Assembly: GCA_036583965.1 (NCBI GenBank)
Contig: JAZBQD010000030.1
Location: 57,785,551 to 57,849,550 of the forward strand
Length of the DNA: 64,000 nt
Direction of reading: 5' to 3'
Source: Prunella strophiata
Taxonomy: Eukaryota; Chordata; Aves; Passeriformes; Prunellidae
A program made the translations under genes and the position numbers. This document shows, piece after piece, positions 1-12,552 of this stretch. The notes beneath the pieces are model-generated. The model saw only the letters and a list, made by a program, of their open reading frames with translations, had not been told where the DNA came from and ran no database searches. Numbering within the stretch: the first letter of the stretch is position 1; every line of letters begins with the position of its first letter.

Positions 1-606
1 CTGGGTGTCCTGTTGGACACTAAGTTGAACCAGAGCCAGAAGTGTGCCCTTGCAGTAGAGAGTCTGTCCCAGACTGCAGCAGGAGTGCTGCCCGCAGGTC
101 AAGAGGAGTGGTCCTGCCTCTCTATTGACCAGTAAAAGAGAGATGTAGACATACTAATGATAGTCCACAAAAATGACAGAGGGACTGAAGAAGAGGGACT
201 ATCTCACATATGAGAAAAGACTGAGGTGGTTGGGCCTGTTCAGCCTGGAGAAGAGAATGTTCTTGGGGAGACCTTATCAATGTCCATAAATACCTGCAAA
301 GAGTGTGAAATGAAGGTGGAGCCAGGCTCTTTTCAGGTGGTGTCCAGTGACAGGACCAGAGGCAATGAGCACAAACTGAAACAGCACAATCCATCTGAAT
401 GTCAGGAAGCATTTGTGAGGGTGACCGATTATTGGCACAGGCTGTCCAAAGAAGCTGTGGAATCTCTGGAATCCATGCAATATGTGTGGATGTTCAAAAT
501 TTCTTTGGAAATGGTCCTGTGTGCCCAGTTCTAGGCTGCCCTGACTGAGCTGGGAGGTTAGAGATGACTTCCAGCAGTACCCTTCCAAAAACAACCATTC
601 TGTGAA
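1..606 (+). mobile_element. CR1 LINE 3' fragment, cut by window edge
   Basis: The sequence reads in order through the last part of avian CR1. It starts with a 'GGACACTAAGTTGAACCAGAG'-like segment near base 15, the end of the reverse-transcriptase reading frame. The 'CTGTTCAGCCTGGAGAAGAG' block follows at about 237, 'GTGACAGGACCAGAGGCAA' at about 347, and the terminal 'CCTTCC...CCATTCTGTGA' at about 580-605. The copy is diverged, with many substitutions and small deletions and no usable frame, so it is dead. The 5' side runs off the window, so full length is unknown. Open frames of about 100 codons on both strands here are chance frames in the repeat. Confidence 0.9.
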
Positions 607-1954
607 GTTTTGAAATCTCATCCATAAACACAGAATGTATACACCTATTTTGTTTTCTCACTATATTAAAGAATTAATGTCTTTCAGTGAACCCATATTT
701 AAAATGGTTATAGCCTTACATGTTTCAACTTCCTTAAAAAGAATTTCATTTTACTCAATGTCAAGTCTTTTATTCACATAGTGGGACGGATTATTGATAG
801 ACAGCAGCACTCCAAACATATTGGCACTCTGCTGAAGTAATGATCTAAAGTAATGCATAAATAATGATTTTTTTTTTCCTATTCTAAGATGCATATTTTA
901 TAGTTTGCATGAACTAACATTAATCTGAATTACATAAAAAACTTGCACAGAGTGATGCTTTGGAGAGTCAAATCTTAGGAGAGTGAGACAGTAGATTACT
1001 ATTACAAATTAATGTGATGCATTTCATCTAGTGTTGCCAATAGTCTCAGTGTTAGTACAGACATGAACTGTACAATATATTAGGCAGTCCTTGACCAAGA
1101 TTCTTTAATAATGCATGGAATGATCTCTGTTACAAAGATTGCAGAAGCTAACCAAAATTTCCAGGATGTTCATATGTTACAAAATCAGAGATGCTTAAAT
1201 CAAACAAAGTTTTGAGGTACCAGATGTAGTGTGAAGAATAAACGCAACTGGTCCAGTTTGTTTATTTTTTTCCCGGCTACCTCTCTGAAAATCCTTGGTC
1301 AATAGTACTGCAATTAGCTATCAGTTGTTGAAGACAGAGGGTAGGAAGGGAGATAAAGGAAAAAGGTCTTTACTGTTTATTATTTGCATTTTTAAATATT
1401 TATTCATATATTGTTATCTGCTGCCTTCAGATGGGAATGTTCTTAGTCAGCATCAAGTTTAGGAATATGTTTTCACTAGCTGATGATAAATTTGTGGAGC
1501 ACCTAATGACTGTTTTGAACTTTGCAGTTGAGAGGGACATAACTTTTCCTGCATGTGACAAAGAAAGCCTCTTATTCCCTTTTAAGAAAGAATCAGTTAG
1601 ATCTTTTCTGACTTACAATGATATGCTGGACAATTTTACTCACTATTTAATCCTCCACATTGGTCATTGAGTCATAAAACATTTGAAAGGAGGTGGATGT
1701 CAACTTTTGCTTCTCCTTATTCTTCTCTTTCTTACTGTCTTACACTGCAATGTTTATGAAGACTCATCATTGTTTTTTCTCAAAGTAATATGAATTAATA
1801 TTGTGACTTATTTCTTTTTCTAAAAAACAAAAAAAAATACGGATTGATTATTCTTTTCTATTTAACTTGCAATTTGAGAAACATGAAAGACTGAAAACTC
1901 TATAAATATATAAGGAATCCAAAGAGAGATGAAAATGTCATAACCATCACTATT
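607..1954. other. Unique AT-rich intergenic DNA
   Basis: No gene, recognised repeat or RNA is visible. A 79-codon frame at 1431-1670 resembles no known protein and has no supporting context. Confidence 0.6.
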
Positions 1955-2536
1955 TGTGGCATAGTTTCATGTTCTATCCCCACCTGGTAAATTATCTACC
2001 TCACTCCCCCATCTAAGCAATGGAGGAGAGATTTGTAAAAGTGAGAAAGCTCTTAAGTTGAGATAAAGACAGTTTAATGGTAGATCAAAAAGGCATACAC
2101 AAAAGAAAGGCAAGGAATGAATTCAGTACTTCTTATGGATGGGCAGGTGTTCAGCCATCTCAGAGAGCAAGGTTCAGTTAAATGTAATAATGTCTTGAGA
2201 AGATAAATGCCATCACTCCAAATGTCCCCTGCTTCCTTCTTCTTCACCCAGCTTTCAACTGCTGAACATGAAATCCTGCAGTCTGGGATATCCCTTGGGT
2301 CACTTGGGGTCAGCTGTCCAGGCTGTGGCCCCTCTCAGCCACTTGTGCACCCCCAGCCTTCTCACTGCCAGGGCAGTAGGAGAAGAGAAAAATAACCTTG
2401 ACTCTGTGTCAGCACTACTCAGTAATATCTAAAACATCCCAGAACTGTCAACACAATTTTCAGCCCAAATCCAAAACATGGTCCCATAACAGCTACTGTG
2501 AAGAATACTAACTCTACTCCAGTCAAAACCAGCACA
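1955..2536 (-). mobile_element. Degraded solo LTR of an avian endogenous retrovirus
   Basis: Read on the minus strand, this matches a common avian ERV LTR that I place tentatively among ERVL-type elements. It begins TGTGCTGGTTTTGACTGGAG at 2536. It then has the block whose complement is 'AAATGTCCCCTGCTTCCTTC' (plus strand 2219-2238). Next come a polyadenylation-type ATTAAA (complement of 2073-2078) followed by 'CTGTCTTTATCTCAAC', and a terminal segment ending near 1955. Ends are TG...CA. No matching target-site duplication is visible (CTATT before, CACAG after), and the TATA region is mutated, so the copy is old. No primer-binding site or retroviral reading frame adjoins it, hence solo. A 62-codon frame at 2207-2395 is a by-product of the LTR. 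Confidence 0.75.
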
Positions 2537-4132
2537 CACAGTAAAAGATGGATCAAAGTTGATTATTCTCTCTATCTTATAACTCTTAGGGTATTGACCA
2601 TGAAAACCACTTTAAGAAAAACCTATTAGAACCCAATTTTTTTTTTTTATTTTCAATGAAATTATGTTGACTTTTTCAATTTTTTAGGAAGAAGCTATTC
2701 TCATGTTTAAAAACCCTTGGAAAGTGGATGTCTCTTTTGTTTTGCTTTGCTTCCCTTCTTTTGATTTTTTTTTTTTTTATTTGTTTGCTTTGTTTTCTAT
2801 TGTTTTTTCTTCCTGCCAATCCATAAAATTTTTCTTATTTTTTCTTTTTTTGGTTTGGAAATTTAGGAAGCCAAACAAGAAAGCACATTTTTTCTCTTTC
2901 TGCAGGAATGCTACATTCATTTAGAGGAAAACTAATGTAAGTAGTGGATTCAGCTGTCAAAGCAGCCACATTTGACTGACTAAAATTGATTCCACTAAGT
3001 CATGTTACTCCTTTTGTGAGTGCATCTGGCAGTAAGAAAATATAGTTATAAATTTTTAGTTGTTTGTTTTATAAGGGAAAAATAAAAGCAATATGAAGAA
3101 ATAAAACAAAAATTAGAATAAATACCTGTTGAGCACACAGGAATGAGTCATAAGGTATGTAAATGTATAAATCTTTGAACAATATGGAAAGCAAATCTGG
3201 CTCCAGAATAACTATGTCGTTCTTAGATACTGATTTGCCAATGTGCATTTTTATTTCTGCTGTAACAATATATTATTAAAAGAGGAAAAGAAAAAGAAAT
3301 ATTGTTTGAACTATTTGAGAACTCAAACTGAGATGAAAGCCCCAAATTACCTACCTTTTAGAGACATCAGCTGATAACATTTAAAATATAGAACCAAGTC
3401 CTGGATTTCTTAATTTAAAATAATTATAGATTATAAAAAAGATCTATAATGATATTAATTTTTCTTAAAGTTATAGATATAGTTTAGAAATCATCCTAAA
3501 ATACAAAATTAATTTGTGCTTCATGGCATGTAAGGGCTGAAAACTAGAGTTCCCTTAGAATTTGAGTTAAAGCTGTTAAAAATTAACTCAGGAAAATAAT
3601 TTTTTAAAAATTTTTACTCAATTTTTTTTTCTCTCCTCTCAGGACTTCCTCTGCAGGTGCACACTTACACACCCATACTATGCACACATATATCCAGAGT
3701 CATTATTTAGCTACAGCCAATAATTCAATGCATTTATTTTGGATCCTGTGGATCAGTTTCTAAAAAAACCCAAAATATTGACCTATAGTTTTCCTCTTCA
3801 GAACTCATTCCTTCTAAAACCACTGAAATTTCATCTTCCATTGTGACAGCTACTACCTTTACTGACATAAAAATGCATAAAGGAAAAAAAAAAAAAAACA
3901 ACAAAAAACAACACATTATTAAACCTGCTTTTAAAATATCATGACAAAAATGTAATAATGAAAACATTATTTAAAACCAGAGATGTTAGAGCTTAAAGAA
4001 AGATTGAATTTGGCTAATAGTTCCATAGGAAATATAAAAGCTAGAATGAAGGAAGGTAGAAATATTTTTGAATTCAACTTAAAGATCATTATGGGTCCCT
4101 TCAAAATTGAGATATTCTACTCTATTTTGTTA

Positions 4133-4159
4133 TAGTCTAGTCTAGTCTAGTCTAGTCTA
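4133..4159 (+). repeat. (TAGTC)n pentanucleotide microsatellite
   Basis: Five perfect TAGTC units followed by a partial TA. Confidence 0.95.
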
Positions 4160-7100
4160 TGTATAGAGTTAAAATATTTTGTAACTATTGAAGTAGAAAT
4201 TAATTGTGACAACATTGGAAGAAGTTATAAAAATTCTGGGTACATAGCTTCAAAATGAATTATTCATAACTTATAAATAGAGCTAGAGACTACTTGTAAA
4301 TGTTGTTGCAGGTAATAAAGAAGATTAATGATTATAAAAGGAAAATATGCTAGTTTGGTAAAAATTGCATCTCAGCTGAGTGGCTAGTAGAATTTTCTAT
4401 TTGTCTAGACTTATCATTTGACTACAAATTTATCAGAAAAACTGTTACTCTAAGTGAACATGAAATCTATGATTGTTGATATTTGCTGAGATGTTGATTT
4501 CTTAGGGTTGTCTCCTGAAAATCCAAACTTAAATTTTAAAGTTGGCAACAAATTTGCAAGTGAAAAATCCATCAAAAACCAATAAATGAGCTATCTTTAT
4601 TACTAGAATCATAATTAATTCTGAAGTTAGGCAAGCATTCCCATGCTTGCCATTCTGCAAGACAGAAACAAGGTGAATGTCAGTTCTTCTGATAACACCT
4701 TGAGAAAGAAGTTAAACAAGTAATTCTTTAATAGGCTTTTTATCTTTAAAATGTCTTATTTACATATTATTTAATTAGATATAGATAGCGCACATCCCCT
4801 GCAATTAACTTATGATACCATATTACATTAACTTAAGAGGCTTTTTATTAGTATTTACACTAAAGTGGCATTAAATTACACCAGCATTCAACAAGCACAC
4901 TTTAAAAAATTCTAATGCTTAAAGAACTATCCTTATAAAATAACTTATGCATTCCAAGTATTAAAACAATCTTTTCCTCTACTTAGTCAAAATGCATTTC
5001 AGTGCTAGAAAATACATACATCACATTTTCATCCCACTAACTCATTAGCAAAAAACCCAAACACTTTCTGTGCCAAGCATAAAATCCCTCACCATTGAGT
5101 TTGTCATCACTTAAAAAGTTTCTTTCCAAGTTACAAACCAAAATTCTTTCCTTACATTTAAGTTTACTTTCTTTGCTGTTAAGATACCAGTAGATGCAAA
5201 AGGACAAACGTGGTATCTGACTTCATCTATTGTCAAGCTGCATCATTATTCTTGTTACTGGAGTGGGACACAATGGAAAAAGAAAACTGTCATCCTCTAA
5301 ATTACCAATGCCATTATTTTCATACCCAAATTCTCCCTTTCTGGAGTACTTCTAATTTGAAACAACATGATTTTAGTTGGTGGAATTCAATGAGAGTGTA
5401 AAGTTGGTTATGGCTGAAGATGCAGAAATAAGGTCATTAGCATATAGATGCAATAAATTTTGCATCAAGGGCAAATCAGCTTTCAGATGGCTGTTTCACC
5501 CTGTTAAAACATTCTCTCCAGGATCCAGATTACTCAATATTCTTGACACTTAATCAAGGTTGGCCAGCATACAGCATGCAAGCCTAAGTGAAATATGTAT
5601 CCCAGCAATATTTTAACTTAACACTATCTTCGGCTACCTTCAGCTTTTCAATCTCTCAGCTTTTCCAGGTTAGAGGGAGTATTTGATCATTTTCAGCATA
5701 TTTCCATATTAGTATTTAAAAAAAAAAAAAAAACAACTTTCATAGTAAATTAAATAAGGTATAGCATTAAGTCCAGCCTGAATATCAAAGATGGAGTACA
5801 ACCTGTCAAGAAATAGCAATTTTAAAAAACAAAGTGAAAGAGGATCCTTCATAATTCCCAGGTAAAAGACAGCATGACTGCTACCACATAAAAAACTTCA
5901 GATCACAGATCACAACACGAATCTAGAAATCAAGCTGCAATTCCAAAACTCCATTGATGAAACCTGCTTGAGGTTTACCTAACATTAGTGTTACACAGAG
6001 ATATCATTCATTGTCATGCTTTTTCATCACAAAAACGGTGTATAGTGCTGACACTTTTGATAGGGCGGTGTAACAATGTTTACAGCATTGTGTAAAGGTA
6101 ATAATACAGTTCCCTACATGAATGCAGTATTAATACTACTTAATTTGCCTTGAGTAGAAGAAGACAATTTCATGACCATTTATAAAGGCACATCTCTTGC
6201 TCTCCTTTCTTTATGTTTTCACTCAACTTTACAGCCTTTCTAGCTTTAATTTTCCTTGCAGGACAATTAGATGCAAGAATACATTGTGCCTGTTTTTTGC
6301 TCAGCCACAAACCAGAGAAGTTCCTCCTGCTCCTCATTTCCTTTTCCCCACTTCAGAATAATTCTTGAAATGAAAAGGAACTCATGCACCATTTTGCTGT
6401 CACAGGTCAGAATTTTGGGTCAATGCATTTGATGGTGATAATGATGGTCAGCCAAGCATCAGGCTGTAGAGAGAGTAGATTTTCATTGTGCTAGCAATAG
6501 TTTGGTCTGAAATGTTAAGCATGGACAGATGAGTCCATTATTATTTACCAGCATTTTGCCTTAATGTGTCAGTACCACACATGGGAAATGCCTTTATATC
6601 AAAGTTTTTGTATTTCAAAAAAATGTTTCTACTCCAAAATATGTCTACAAAAGAAAAAAATGTCAGCCATTTTTTTTCACTGCTTCTCAAAACTAATAAA
6701 AATTATAACCAAAAGTATACCCAATAAACTTTTAGACATAAAAAGTCAGTGAAAAGTTATATGTGTTCCACAAGTCAAGAAAATAGTTTAAAAACCTACA
6801 CTTAAGAAGAAAACTACACTTAAAGTTAACATCTCATTTAATTTTTTCCAAAGATAAAGGTGGTGATTCTTTAACAAAACTGGTTTTTGTTTTCACTTTT
6901 GGACTCCCGTTCAAGTGCATTAGGTCTACAGGATCCAGAATTTAAATTTTTCTGACAGAATTTGATTTTATATTAAAAGAATTTTCTTAAAATAGAATAA
7001 AGAAGATGGTGGTTTGTGTAAATATTCAAATTGCACTTTAAATTTACTGGTTTCACCACACCAATCCTTTCCAATACAGAGATCTCCTGTAAGGCTCCTA

Positions 7101-8690
7101 AAATGTCTCATCTTTCAGCAAGCCAAAAGAGTAATGAGGGTAGGGAGCAGACATTTAAAATCCTCAGCATGAAAAAGAATGCAGAAATGTCTGTACTGAA
7201 GCTAAGCCCACATTACCAGTTTCTATCTTAAGATTTTTTTGCAAAAATGCATATCTTCATATTCTATACCTCTTCATTGTGTGAATTAGACAATTTTCAG
7301 CTTGAATTTATGAATCCTGAGGTTCCATATTTTATTTTCTTTTGTTTTGATCCAGTCAACTGACTAAGAGAGTCTTGCAAAGGAAAAAAATCTTTTCACC
7401 ATGAAGTACTTGATTTCTTTAAATAGTAGTTAACAAAAAGATCCCCCAAACCCCACCAACAAAATACCTTGTGTTATTTACCACACCAGTATAGCCAAAT
7501 CTTTCTGAAGCATTCCTAAATTCCAGGAAATTTTTTGCTGTTAGGAACCATTATTGTGGCTGCAGACAGCAGTTGTCTTCAGACATGGCCGTGTGGGTTT
7601 TTGCAACAAATGGTGCTGAAAATATTTTAATGAGGCTATGTGTAATTAACTGGTTTAATTTCAGAAGATAAAGGTGAAAAAATGTAACATTTCTGCTTAT
7701 AAACAGTATTTCAGCTGTTATCCCACTGATGTTTCAAGTATATTCATGTAAAATTATATTTAGATTTTGAACAACAAAAATCTTCATGGATGGCATAGGT
7801 CTCTTACTTCCTTCACCTTGTTTAAGATAAGATCTTAGCTTTTGACACAAAAGCTTAATTACTCTAGAAGTCACATGCATAGTTGCATGTGATTTAAAGC
7901 ATTCCAGCAAGTATTGTCATGCTGAAGTGCAGAGCATCATATTTCTCAAAAGTCTAACAGTTAGTCCTTTCTAGGGGAGCAGATCTATCACCCCTATCTC
8001 AGCTGAGTTAGCATCAACAAATCTTTTAGAACACAACCAAGATCTTTTAGATCTTCTATCATTTAATGGAATCTGTCACTCAGACTTACATACTTAGGAT
8101 CCCTGGACAAATCATAATTCCTAGTGTCAAAGACAGTAGCCAGAAAAACTAAGTTGTTAAGTAAAGACATCACTCAGAGTAGGAGAGTCTGAAATAAAAA
8201 GAATGGGAGATATTCTTGCAATTCAGCCATCCTGCTCTGAGCCCCTGCAGCTCTTAGATGTCATATTTTGGGCAACTTTCTCCTAGGTCAAAATTTGTAC
8301 CAGGCCAAGGAAGTAATTTCCAGAGACATCTGAGTACTCCAGGGGAACCCAAGGGGGCTAAAGGACAGAGTTACACAGAACCTGAAGGACACCTGAACTG
8401 GCAGTGACAGGTGGGAGGAGTAATCTATGGCATCTACAAGAGTGATTACAGATATATTACATTACTATTTAATGTTGGAGACAGTTTTTTTCAGCCAAGA
8501 CAACTCAAAGCTATATAACAATATTTATGATGTAAGAGATCACCTTCATTATCTCCAATCTGCAAAAATACTATTAAAATAATATTGGTAGCATTATTGT
8601 AGAAAACTCTTAGCTCATCTCCACATGGAAACATAGGGAATTGATTGATATTAAACAGAAAATTCTGCCCAAAAAAGCCGATTAATAGTA

Positions 8691-8725
8691 ACTTGTGCTC
8701 AACAGTAGATACTTGTGCTCAACAG
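8691..8725 (+). repeat. 15-bp direct repeat
   Basis: ACTTGTGCTCAACAG occurs at 8691-8705 and again at 8711-8725 (20-bp period). It looks like a small local duplication. Confidence 0.9.
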
Positions 8726-8832
8726 CCTAACAGTGCTTTTGTCTGCAGACATGTTTTCATAGATGTTTGCAAAATTGGCCTGGGGAAAAGAAAAAAAATA
8801 AGAACCTAGGATGTGGGAATTTATTTTATTTT

Positions 8833-8876
8833 AGTTTTGTTTGGTTTTGTTTTGTTTTGTTTTGTTTGTTTTTGTG
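8833..8876 (+). repeat. (TTTTG)n simple repeat
   Basis: Imperfect array of TTTG/TTTTG units in a T-rich stretch. Confidence 0.9.
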
Positions 8877-11610
8877 TAAGCAATGGCTCAAGAAGACATT
8901 ACATGCAAAAATTTTCTTCTCTGCATTTTTTTCAGAAGACTGAGTTCTGTCTTAATGTCTGCATCCTATCTGTATTCTGGCTCAATCAGCTTTAAAGGAA
9001 GGTTTTGGAGTCTGCCTTCCCCCATGTTGACCGAATTTTGTAGTTTAAAATAACGCTTCTGAAAAGATACAAGAGGTTTTTGAGAGACTGTTCCTATTAG
9101 TGATGACTTTTTCCTCTTATATGAACACATAAAACATAGTCTGTCTATTGTTTGTGTAGCATTTGCTGCTAGTATTCCTGATGTTTTGTCTGCTTAAATC
9201 TTTCCTGCCTTTTTTATGGTTTTTTCCCCATTATTCACTCAACTGAGAAATATTTTTTAAATTCCAGCATCAGTTTTGAGGCCATTGCATAGCAACAATT
9301 TAAAGTCAACAATTTACTTTTTGTTGGGAGAAAATTGATGGAAAGGTCAAATGTCAGGTGCTGAGCATGGTAGCAACATCAATCCAAAGACCATAAACAC
9401 CATAATATTCCAGTTCAAGAATGACAGATTCAAGTTCTTCCTGTTGTAGCAAAGCCATCTTAAGACTGGCAATAGAATTATACTATCTGAGCAGAACTGT
9501 GAGAGAAGAGTTTGGTCCACAGCAGAGCTCTTAAATCAAACAAAAACCTGAATAAAATATTTACGTGTAGTAAATGTGCATGGTCAGGAAGGCTATAGCA
9601 GTTTCTCCTATTACTCCCCCTCTCTCTGATTGAGTAATAATGAAAAGAAATCCCTTTTGTCTTTCAATAATTTCACCTTAAGAGAAATGCAGATTTCAAT
9701 GATAAAATATTTGAAATTAGTTTTTGTACCTGATTCAAAAGCAAAACTCATTGTCTCAGGATACTTGCATGATGTTGGGAGATCTCTTCATTTCTATGTG
9801 AACTTTTATTTTTGTCTATAGAAGTGGGAAATATGGTCACCATTCTCAAGGAACTCCAATACCAAAAAGCATGATTGTGTTACATAGGAAATAAAAACTC
9901 TTTCTCAATTACAGAAAGACATGAACATGTAGAATCTGAAACAGAATATTCTATTTTCATTTGTGTATATCTGAGCTAGGTAATGTTATTTTCCAAATCA
10001 TAGACAAGTTCCTCTACTATATTGTTTTATTTTTTTTCTTTTGTAAAAGCTACATTTAGAATAAGACACATGGAAATAATTTAAAGATTTTCATTCCTTT
10101 TCACAGAAAACAAAAAAGTCTTTCAGATATAGACATCTAATTGTACAAGATGAATTTTAAAGTATAATTTAGTTTTCAGCTTTTCATACTAGTTAGGGAA
10201 ACTACTGGGTTTTATAGATAGAAATATTTTTGTGTGTTTCTTGTATATTTGTTTTCTCTCATAATTCAGGAAGGTTATAGGGAATAATTTCTAATGAGAA
10301 TGTGAAGTCCAGAGATTCATAGTTTGAGTGTTCTAGCCCGTTTACATTATATTTCAACTAAATAAAAATGCACAGATCTAGGCAATTTTTCTGCCAGTGA
10401 CATATTGAATGTAATTCTTTAATTTTTTTTTCTTTTTTGGCTAGTTAAAAAGTAAGTTATTATTAACTCAATTAGAATATCCACACTTATGCTCCAATTT
10501 TGTTACCTAAGGTAGAATCCATTGCAAAATAATTTCTTCCTATGAATAAATATATGTTGGAAAATGCATATCACAAAAGTTTTTGCTCATTTCTTCAGCT
10601 GGATTTGGAAGATATCAGAGTCTGCCATTTCCTAATAACTGTGGGGCTTTACTCATATACAGATCTACAGTTTTTTCTGATCACCTCTTCATGAAAAGAA
10701 ATTGACAGTTATTGTCAATGCTTTTTATCAGATGTTGTTTGCAGGGTACTAGCAACAAGAAGTAATTCAGTGCTAGTGAGGAAAAATAAATAAGCAAGTA
10801 AACAAATAAATAGAAATTTAGTATTCAGTTAGTACTAGCAATATCATGTCCCTTTTCTCTAAGTGTGCAGCTCTCTATAAGTTTTCCTTGCATAAATTAT
10901 TATGCACAGTTATTGGAAGAATGAGCATAGTGGATGAGATGTTTCATCTCTCCAACCATCTTCTGCTCCACAGAACCAGATAAGAACAGATACACAGGGC
11001 ATTAAAAAGGAAGTAGTTCAAGAAAATCATACAGTACGTCTGGAGGAAGCAGCACAAAGACTTCTATGTTAATGGGTTCTTCAGAATCATCATATTTAGC
11101 CACCAATGAACATACTTATGAACACATCGTGAATAATTTTGCACATCTTCTCCAGGAAAAATTATATTTTAAATTTATGGTTTGCACAATGATCTTTGTC
11201 AATAAGTCAGTCTCTTTTCAAGCATTTTTTGTTTGTTTAAACATTGTTGCTTGCAAAACTTGTAAGTTTCCACTTTTCTTTTCATTGACAAGTAGGAATG
11301 ATTACTAATTCTGAATTCAGTGTCTCCATACCATTCAGATGTTTAATACCTGCCATTTCTTGCCTCAGTACATTTCTCTCGAGATAAAAAAAACTCACAT
11401 TACTTATTGTACTAAATGATAAATTTCTGTTGTGAAAATTTTCACCTATGGAGTAAAATAGACTTACAGGGAAAAAAATTATATATTGAAAGGAATTTTG
11501 GATGAAAATATCTACTTGTGATTTCCAAATCCATCCCAGTCAGGAAAGAATGGAAAAATATTTCCAAAAAAAACTGAAAAAACCAAACAAAAAGCCAACC
11601 AAACAAACAA

Positions 11611-11637
11611 AAAGAAAAAAAAAAAAAAAAAAAAAAA
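11611..11637 (+). repeat. Poly(A) tract at left edge of tandem duplication
   Basis: A long run of A, preceded by A-rich AAAC/AAAG repeats from about 11565, sits directly before the first copy of the 463-bp duplication. Confidence 0.9.
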
Positions 11638-12100
11638 GCCACCCAATAAACCTCATCTAGAAGGTGAACTAGATGCAGAGAAGAAAAACTTCACGTGACT
11701 ATTCCTCCCTGCCATCAGCTTTTCCCATCTTGTTCTCCAAAGACAGCCTCACCAACCCAAGGAAGCAGGAATAAATTGGGAAAGGTCACAGATCCTGAAA
11801 TGTCTAAAACTGTCTCACCTGCTGTAAATGCCATTAAGCAGAATATAACACATTGAGAGTAGAGCGCTTAATGGAGTATGCAATCAAGGTACTCAAAATC
11901 TTTTATGTAGCAAACTGTCCCTAATCAAGTAAAGCAGCATAAATTATTTTCATGACTCATTTCTATAAAAAAAATTAAAATTATTTTATTACAATTGATT
12001 GACCTTCTCCTATAATGTTCACAAAAAAAATAGGTCTTCATTTGTAGACCACAGGTAAAGAATGTTCTCATGAACAATCAAGAAAAAAAAAAAAAAAAAA
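11638..12100 (+). repeat. 463-bp tandem duplication, copy 1
   Basis: This starts at GCCACCCAATAAACCTCATC, which recurs exactly 463 bp later at 12101. The copy is 445 bp of unique sequence followed by an 18-base A run (12083-12100). It contains no recognised gene or transposon. The boundary on each side is a homopolymer A tract, which points to exchange or slippage between A tracts, or to an assembly error. Confidence 0.95.
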
Positions 12101-12552
12101 GCCACCCAATAAACCTCATCTAGAAGGTGAACTAGATGCAGAGAAGAAAAACTTCACGTGACTATTCCTCCCTGCCATCAGCTTTTCCCATCTTGTTCTC
12201 CAAAGACAGCCTCACCAACCCAAGGAAGCAGGAATAAATTGGGAAAGGTCTCAGATCCTGAAATGTCTAAAACTGTCTCACCTGCTTGTAAATGCCATTA
12301 AGCAGAATATAACACATTGAGAGTAGAGCGCTTAATGGAGTATGCAATCAAGGTACTCAAAATCTTTTATGTAGCAAACTGTCCCTAATCAAGTAAAGCA
12401 GCATAAATTATTTTCATGACTCATTTCTATAAAAAAAAATAAAATTATTTTATTACAATTGATTGACCTTCCTATAATGTCACAAAAAATAGGTCTTCAT
12501 TTGTAGACCACAGGTAAAGAATGTTCTCATGAACAATCAAGAGAAAAAAAAA
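12101..12552 (+). repeat. 463-bp tandem duplication, copy 2
   Basis: This repeats 11638-12082 with two substitutions (a/t in 'AAAGGTCACAG' and in the A-rich 'CTATAAAA' stretch) and three small indels (+1, -2 and -3 bases). The repeated part ends at about 12541, then an A tract begins at 12544. The near identity implies a recent event. Confidence 0.95.

Larger units (their letters stand above)
2537..11637. other. Gene-free unique region with simple repeats
   Basis: About 9 kb of AT-rich DNA without a recognised gene or dispersed element. It holds T-rich tracts (2638-2648, 2766-2780), a TAGTC microsatellite (4133-4159), A-tracts (3884-3898, 5719-5733), a TTTTG repeat (8833-8876) and the A-rich stretch leading into the duplication at 11.6 kb. 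Open frames are all under 85 codons and look random. Segments near 8220-8430 are slightly richer in GC but match nothing I recognise. Confidence 0.55.
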
